Source: Nephromyces sp. MM_2019 (lineage: Eukaryota; Apicomplexa; Aconoidasida; Nephromycida). Taken from it: a DNA stretch of 13,427 bases. Under the pieces are notes generated by a model. The model searched no databases and was not told the DNA's origin. It was given only the letters and a program-made list of their open reading frames with translations. Shown here one piece after another: positions 8,738-13,427 of this stretch (positions within the stretch are counted from its first letter, which is position 1; each line of letters opens with the position of its first letter). The stretch spans positions 1 through 13,427 of the forward strand of contig JADHZB010001751.1 of the NCBI GenBank assembly GCA_015657535.1, written 5' to 3'. The position numbers and the translations under genes are program-made.

Positions 8738-8749
8738 GTGTACGTACAC
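8738..8749. repeat. 12-bp palindrome GTGTACGTACAC, copy 4
   Basis: Exact 12-bp core, preceded by GGGG on the plus strand. A relaxed relative, GTACATACAC, lies about 75 bases upstream at 8660-8669. Confidence 0.85.
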
Positions 8750-9104
8750 TGCATTTCACCTGAAAATACCTATAAAGGATATTAGCTTTAAGCGAACTGT
8801 TATTCCCTCACTTTGCAAAGCGGCTATCAAATAGAGCTGGGCGGTGTAATAGTGAAGAACACACAGCCTTCAGAGAGCTTTAAAAGCCCCCGGAGGAATC
8901 ATATATAGAGAAAGAAGGTATGAACACGAAAAGAAAGAAGGAATGCACACACACAGAGAAAGCAGACGAAAATATTCGCTGTCTCCCTTTAATGAATCGA
9001 GCACAAACAGTAGCTTGCCAGTGAAGAGCTTGCCTTCAATCATCAGCTACCAAACGAGCTGCTGATGCAATACATATGATGCGTGTGCTTCAGCATAAAG
9101 TAAG

Positions 9105-9285
9105 ATATGTGTGTGTGCGTGTGCGAATATCTCTGAATAAGAATATGTGTATACGTGGGCGCGTGAGCCTCTTTCAATAAAATTTTGTGTGTTTGCGCGT
9201 GAGTTTCTCAACACCAGTGTATGTGAGGCTCTCTTAATAAGAGTATTTGTGCACGTGTGTGTGCGAAATCTCTAAATGAAGATGC
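9105..9285. repeat. Degenerate hairpin-bearing repeat, second cluster
   Basis: Units starting near 9123, 9163, 9199, 9223 and 9263 share a GTGAG/GCGAA start, a CTCT block and an AATAA-like block, separated by GTGTGT. One contains the 13-base near-palindrome CTCTTAATAAGAG. The unit at 9223 resembles the unit at 4891 (GTATGTGA, CTCTCTT, ATAA), so this appears to be the same family as 4824-5000. Confidence 0.5.
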
Positions 9286-9715
9286 TTAACTCCTGTCAGT
9301 AAGACGAGCTAGGAGGTTTTGGATGGTGGTTAATGAGGGCGAAGCTACACACTCAACTTTTTCAAATAAAAATTAGTAGAAGCAGCGAAAAAAGGCTGCA
9401 GAAAAAACCGCAAATGAGACACACACACACTCACACACGCAATAGAGTAGAGATGTGTATAGGCAAATCGGAACAATACCCAGAATATTGCATAGAATCA
9501 AGTAATACAGTGAGTGGTCGTCATATCTGTCGTGTGTTAACCTAGGGTTTCTCACAATAGACTCGCATCTAGACGCTAACAGCGAATCAAACCAATACAT
9601 CTTCTTCTTTGTAAGAGTGTACACACACACGCTTCAGAAGTTATTCGATGAAGGTGAAACGCAGAGTTTGCAAAGCTTTGCACGGGGAGCTCTGGTTGTG
9701 TGTGCGATGCTTTAG

Positions 9716-9999
9716 AGCGAGTGAAGATGAGAAAACTTCTGGTGTATAGAGGAAGAAGAAAAGGAAATACAGAAGGAAAGGCAGAAAGAGAGGGATTAGA
9801 AAAGGAGGAGGAGGAGGAGGATAAGTTGTGGGAAGAAGATGAAGAGGAGGATAAGTTGGCGGCAGAAGAGGAGAAATTGCGGGAAGAAGACGAAGAAAAC
9901 GACGAAAGCAAGAAAAGAAAAGGAGGAAATGAAGATAAAAAAGAACACGAGAAAGATGAGCAGGATGAGCCGCTAAGGTCCTTCAAACTCTCTAGATGA
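9716..9999 (+). other. GA-rich low-complexity block with a Glu/Lys-rich ORF
   Basis: From an ATG at 9727 the plus strand has 90 open codons ending in TGA at 9997-9999. The product is dominated by Glu, Lys and Asp, with a loose repeat (DKLWEEDEE, DKLAAEEE, EKLREEDEE) that would form a charged helix or coiled coil. The frame is open from 9658, and an AG at 9714-9715 after a partly pyrimidine stretch could be a splice acceptor. Two AATAAA hexamers follow the stop (10022 and 10044). It could be a terminal exon. It could equally be GA-rich DNA that reads this way by composition. I recognise no family and do not count it as a gene. Confidence 0.2.
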
Positions 10000-10620
10000 G
10001 AAAGAGGAAGCTAAAAACATCAATAAAACTAGAAAATCTGAGCAATAAAATCTCCGCAAAACAAGTAATCTAGTAAGAGCATTCAAGCGATAAAAAAACT
10101 AAGAAATCATCCCAAAGTTAAGTTAAACACAGGCACACACGCTTATATAGAAACACATCGCCGGCAAAAAAATGCTTAAGGGGTATATTAAACAACACAC
10201 AAGACTGCTTGTACAAAACTAGAAAAGCCAGACACAAAAAGCGCTGTAAACACACACGAAAATCGCTATGAAATTAGCACACTGATGGACGTGGCTTCAC
10301 TATTCGCTAGTCTTCTTCACATTAGTATTTGCTGTCTTCATTTATAGTGTTTTTTCTACGTCTCCTATACCGTCAAATTGCGAAGAAAACTGTAAAAATG
10401 CAGGAATCTGCTGCGTGAAGATATGACAGAATCTTCAAACTTTGTGGTAGAACTCAAGTGCTGAAAAAACGGAGAAAAAAGTAGGAAACTACTGATGGAG
10501 ATCTTCAGATGTGAAGAAGATATCACACACATATACATATACCACAGCTGAAATCAACAGATAACAAGTTGCTGCTCAAAGCTACCAAGTCACTCTTTTC
10601 TTGCCAAAAAATTGCGGCGT
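10000..10620. other. A-rich intergenic DNA
   Basis: A-rich sequence with scattered CA runs. I see no gene, RNA or repeat array. Confidence 0.5.
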
Positions 10621-10622
10621 GG

Positions 10623-10749
10623 GAAGCTGAAAAACTGCTGTATATACACCCACAAAAAAAGGTGCATAGAAAGCTCAAAAACAGGTGTGTGGAAAGCCCA
10701 AAAACTGGTGCGAGCACACCTCCCAAAACAGGAGTATATACACCCACAA
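10623..10749. repeat. Decayed tandem repeat bracketed by a 16-bp direct repeat
   Basis: GTATATACACCCACAA occurs exactly at 10640-10655 and 10734-10749. Between them GAAAGCYCAAAAAC(A/T)GGTG recurs at about 10669 and 10691. The TATACACCC end resembles one arm of the GGGTGTACGTACACCC palindromes. Confidence 0.6.
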
Positions 10750-10829
10750 GATATCAAATCCTCCATGCAAAAACGCCTTAAACACCATTTTTATATGCAG
10801 AAAAAATTGAGCTTGATGATTAGCTTTTG

Positions 10830-11210
10830 AAGATCTCAATGTGTGCAGCTAGCGAATACTTCATAGGTGTGTATGTGTGCACTGTGAAGCATCTTCTACA
10901 TGTCAATGTAAGCTTCTATTCGTGTTTCTATTGTTTGATTACAGCTACGCAAAACTGCACCTTTTGGTGTGTGTATCAGCTAAGCTTATGCCTCGTGTGT
11001 ATGCTTAACTTTCTGTCAATAGACACTTCAGTATGTGCATCATCCTTGCATTATTCTGGTGTGCGTGCGCATCATACGTGCATTACTCGTGTGTGTGAGA
11101 AGTATACACGTGGATACTCAGTAGAGTAACCCTACTTTCCTTCCACTCCCTATATATGCCTCTTAAGGTTCACACTTTCCCCTTAGACGCTCCATAAACT
11201 TACACCAATA
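10830..11210. other. TG-rich unique intergenic DNA
   Basis: Scattered GTGTG runs. A frame of about 100 codons is open at 10827-11129, but its product is Cys/Val/His-rich in the way TG-rich DNA always reads. I see no gene. Confidence 0.45.
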
Positions 11211-11214
11211 CCCC

Positions 11215-11640
11215 TAAACCCACACACACACACACATACATATTCATACAGAAATATACACCACCACCCCTACAGCCATAGAATTTTATCATCTTCATTA
11301 TGAAGGAGTAGACTACAAGAAAGTTTGCATTCTCCGAAGATGATAACTAGCTGTGTACACAAGTATAAAAATACACATCACAAACTCTAACACACACACC
11401 ACAAATACAAATATACATCCAACACCAAAACACGTACACACACACACACCACACACAATAAAACACATTTCACATATATTCAAACACAAAAATCACACAC
11501 TACACACACATAAGCACACAGACCTGCACCAGCATGCATCATACAAACAACACACCACACAGACTTGCAACGACACGCACACACTTGAACCGACACAGCG
11601 TACACTTGCACCGACCCACACCCAGAGCACAAAGCGGGAA
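11215..11640. repeat. Imperfect CA-rich belt
   Basis: Dense CACACA with interruptions such as ACAAATACAAATATACATCC and CACCACACAC. Open frames here read as His/Thr repeats and are not credible genes. It contains one GCATGCAT at 11532-11539. Confidence 0.7.
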
Positions 11641-11754
11641 CACCTACATCCAAACTAGAGAAGTTGTAATTCGCAGCTACGCACACTCAAAGCATTGGAT
11701 AACACATACAGAAGAAAGTATCAAGATTATTCTCTTCAAAAAAAACTCCTGCAA

Positions 11755-12016
11755 ACACACACACCACCTAAAACATCACACACACACATGCTAACACACC
11801 ACCTAAAACATCACACACACACATGCCAACACACCACCTAAAACATCACACAGACATATGCCAACACACCACCTAAAACATCACAAACGCACACACACCA
11901 CCCAAAATATCAGACAACGATGCCAACATACCACCTAAAACATCACACACACACATACTCCCCAAAACATCACAAGGACACCAATGCCAACACACCACCT
12001 AAAACACCACACACAG
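11755..12016. repeat. 35-bp minisatellite, about 8 units
   Basis: The anchor ACCTAAAACATC starts at 11766, 11801, 11836 and 11871 (exact 35-base period). Variant anchors follow at 11900, 11933, 11960 and 11997 (spacing 29, 33, 27 and 37). The rest of each unit is a CA run then ATGCYAACACACC. The left half is homogeneous and the right half decayed. Confidence 0.9.
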
Positions 12017-12019
12017 ATA

Positions 12020-12460
12020 CCCCTACAAATTTACCTTCGCTCTTGGTGATTAAAAAAACTCCTCTCCCACTTCCTGCCAGTGAATGACAAAAGGGGCTCA
12101 ACAGACAGTCGCACACGCACCTTATACAATAAGGAATCACCGCTGTGGGCGACTTATGCTGTATTCTCTCGTTTGTGTGTGCGTGTGTGTGTGTGTATGC
12201 GTGTGGCTATTCGCTGTATCACTCAGTACTACTTTCCCTCCGTCCATTTAAAAGACGGAAAGATGAGGAAAAAAGAAAACTGAGGCGAATGAGATAAAGA
12301 GCTCCTCTCTATGAAGAATTGTGTGTGTGGGCTGCACACCCTTCGAAAGTATAACTTCAAGCTTACTTTCTCTGTTTGGTTACCTTTTCTCAGCACATTG
12401 CGTTTTATGAGGAGAGCATATTCCTCTCTAATGTGTGTGTTGCCGTGATCCGCAGGTGGT
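12020..12460. other. Mixed intergenic DNA
   Basis: Short TG runs and a small hairpin (TCCGTC/GACGGA, 12239-12259). A 67-codon frame at 12080-12283 has no recognisable features. I see no gene. Confidence 0.45.
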
Positions 12461-12464
12461 GTGT

Positions 12465-12800
12465 GTGGAGATGAGTGGTGAGTGTGTGTGGTGGGTGATG
12501 TGTGTGTGTGGAGGTGACAAAGGGTCGTGTAGCTCAGTTGAGTGATGTGCGGAGGTGAGTAGTGTGTGTGTGGGTGGAGTGAGTGGTGTGTGTGTTGGGG
12601 TTGGCCGGGTGTGTGTGTGGTGAGTGGTGTGTGTGTGTTGGGGTGAGTGGTATACGTGTGGGGGTAAGTTGTGTGTTTGTGTGTGAAGATGAGTAATGTG
12701 TGTGTACTGAGGTGAACTTGGTGTGCGCTGGGGTGAGTGGTGTGTGTTGGGGTCTATCGTTTGTGCGATGAAAACTGCCCTATGCTTGCTGAGGTAAGTA
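12465..12800. repeat. Degenerate GGTGAGT/GTGTGTG repeat belt
   Basis: Variants of GGTGAGTGGTGTGTGTG recur with GGGG between them, at irregular spacing of roughly 25-40 bases (for example near 12554, 12579, 12619, 12642 and 12731). The strand is almost free of C. Confidence 0.75.
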
Positions 12801-12869
12801 GCATGTGTAATGAAGTCTGTAGTTTGTGTGGAGGTTTGCCGTGTTTAAAGCTTTAATCTTCTACTGATT

Positions 12870-13335
12870 GGATAGCGTCTGTGTGTTTGTTGCTGAAAAC
12901 ATTAGTTCTTCATCAAGCAGACACTCATTGCAGTGGCTATTGCTGTGTGCGTTACTTTTGACGAGTGTGCGGTAGCTTATGAGGGGTGAGTGCTATTTAG
13001 TGTGTGCTATTCGGTGTGTGCCAATTAGTGTGTGCTATTCTGATTGTGTTACCGCTGAGATCCTCACCGCCTTCAGTGTGTGTGCGTGTATCTTTTGTTG
13101 CTGTGTATGAATTCGCTTATCGTGTGCCCATAAGTTGCTGGTGTGTGTATGGCAGTTACCTTGCTCGCACACACGCATGCTATGGTCTGTGCTTGTGTGT
13201 TCGATTGGATACGCTAGGGAATGTGCTGTTGGGTTATATGCTGCATCGTGTTGGCCACTTAGTGGCATAGTGTGTACCAGGGTGTGTGCGTGTTTTTTTT
13301 TCCTTTTGCGCACGTGTGTTTGCGTGTTTGCGTGC

Positions 13336-13337
<2 letters not shown>
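12870..13337. other. TG-rich intergenic DNA
   Basis: A short repeat TTAGTGTGTGCTATTC/TTCGGTGTGTGCCAA occurs at about 12997-13041. Otherwise the sequence is unique and TG-rich, with no credible gene on either strand. Confidence 0.5.

Positions 13338-13427
<90 letters not shown>
13338..13427. repeat. (TG)45 microsatellite at the window edge
   Basis: Ninety bases of uninterrupted TG running to the last base, so its true length is unknown. Confidence 0.95.

Noticed and set aside
9576..9986. A 136-codon minus-strand Ser-rich frame
   Set aside because: It is the complement of the GA-rich block. Poly-Ser/Phe is what TCTTCC-type sequence encodes, so at most one strand could be real, and the Glu/Lys reading is the better candidate.
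10523..10830. Short overlapping frames on both strands
   Set aside because: They follow the local tandem repeat at 10623-10749. Their internal repetition is at the DNA level and they start and stop arbitrarily.
11353..11794. His/Thr-rich frames on the plus strand and their minus-strand partner at 11480-11686
   Set aside because: They are translations of imperfect CA/TG repeats with no other protein-like signal.
11755..12016. CRISPR-like appearance: about 35-bp units at regular spacing
   Set aside because: The whole 35-base unit repeats, with no unique spacers between copies. The context is eukaryotic and no cas genes are present. It is a minisatellite.
13338..13427. Possible telomere at the right edge
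   Set aside because: The array is pure TG. It lacks the TTTAGGG/TTAGGG-type units expected of apicomplexan and most eukaryotic telomeres.
1..13427. tRNA, rRNA, transposase, LTR or viral genes
   Set aside because: Reading both strands I found no T-loop GTTCRA box in a cloverleaf context, no rRNA-like blocks, no reverse transcriptase or transposase motifs, and no long terminal repeats.

Overview
The window looks like nuclear DNA of a unicellular eukaryote. My best guess is an apicomplexan of the coccidian type. The grounds are one long, intron-free, low-complexity Ser/Gly/Pro-rich coding region that runs into a PP2C-type phosphatase core, next to almost 10 kb of gene-poor DNA full of CA/TG microsatellites. 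There is no operon structure, no ribosome-binding-site pattern and no tRNA or rRNA. The lineage is an inference from style, not from a database match.

Region 1 (1-3572, minus strand) is the only gene I can support with confidence. A single open frame runs without a stop from an ATG at 3572-3570 to the left edge of the window: 1,190 codons, with the 3' end beyond the window. Most of it is a disordered-looking extension with poly-Pro, poly-Gly, poly-Ser and His-rich patches. In the last 60 residues it becomes globular and carries the PP2C/PPM metal-binding signature DGHDG followed by a typical helix pattern. The gene is therefore probably a large PP2C-like Ser/Thr phosphatase whose catalytic domain is only entered here.

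Region 2 (3573-4200) is the 5' leader and promoter side of that gene. It is G/A-rich on the plus strand (pyrimidine-rich on the sense strand), with a 21-bp tandem repeat and a short overlapping upstream ORF.

Region 3 (about 4200-13427) has no gene I would defend. It holds CA-rich and TG-rich blocks whose strand polarity switches several times, (TG)n/(CA)n arrays, a 35-bp minisatellite, degenerate tandem units of about 60 bp with hairpin potential, a polypyrimidine tract, and a Glu/Lys-rich ORF of doubtful status at 9716-9999. Four exact copies of the palindrome GTGTACGTACAC (one extended to a perfect 20-bp palindrome) are scattered through the first half of this region, together with related half-sites. 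This is the most distinctive non-coding signal in the window. The window ends inside a 90-base (TG)n array.
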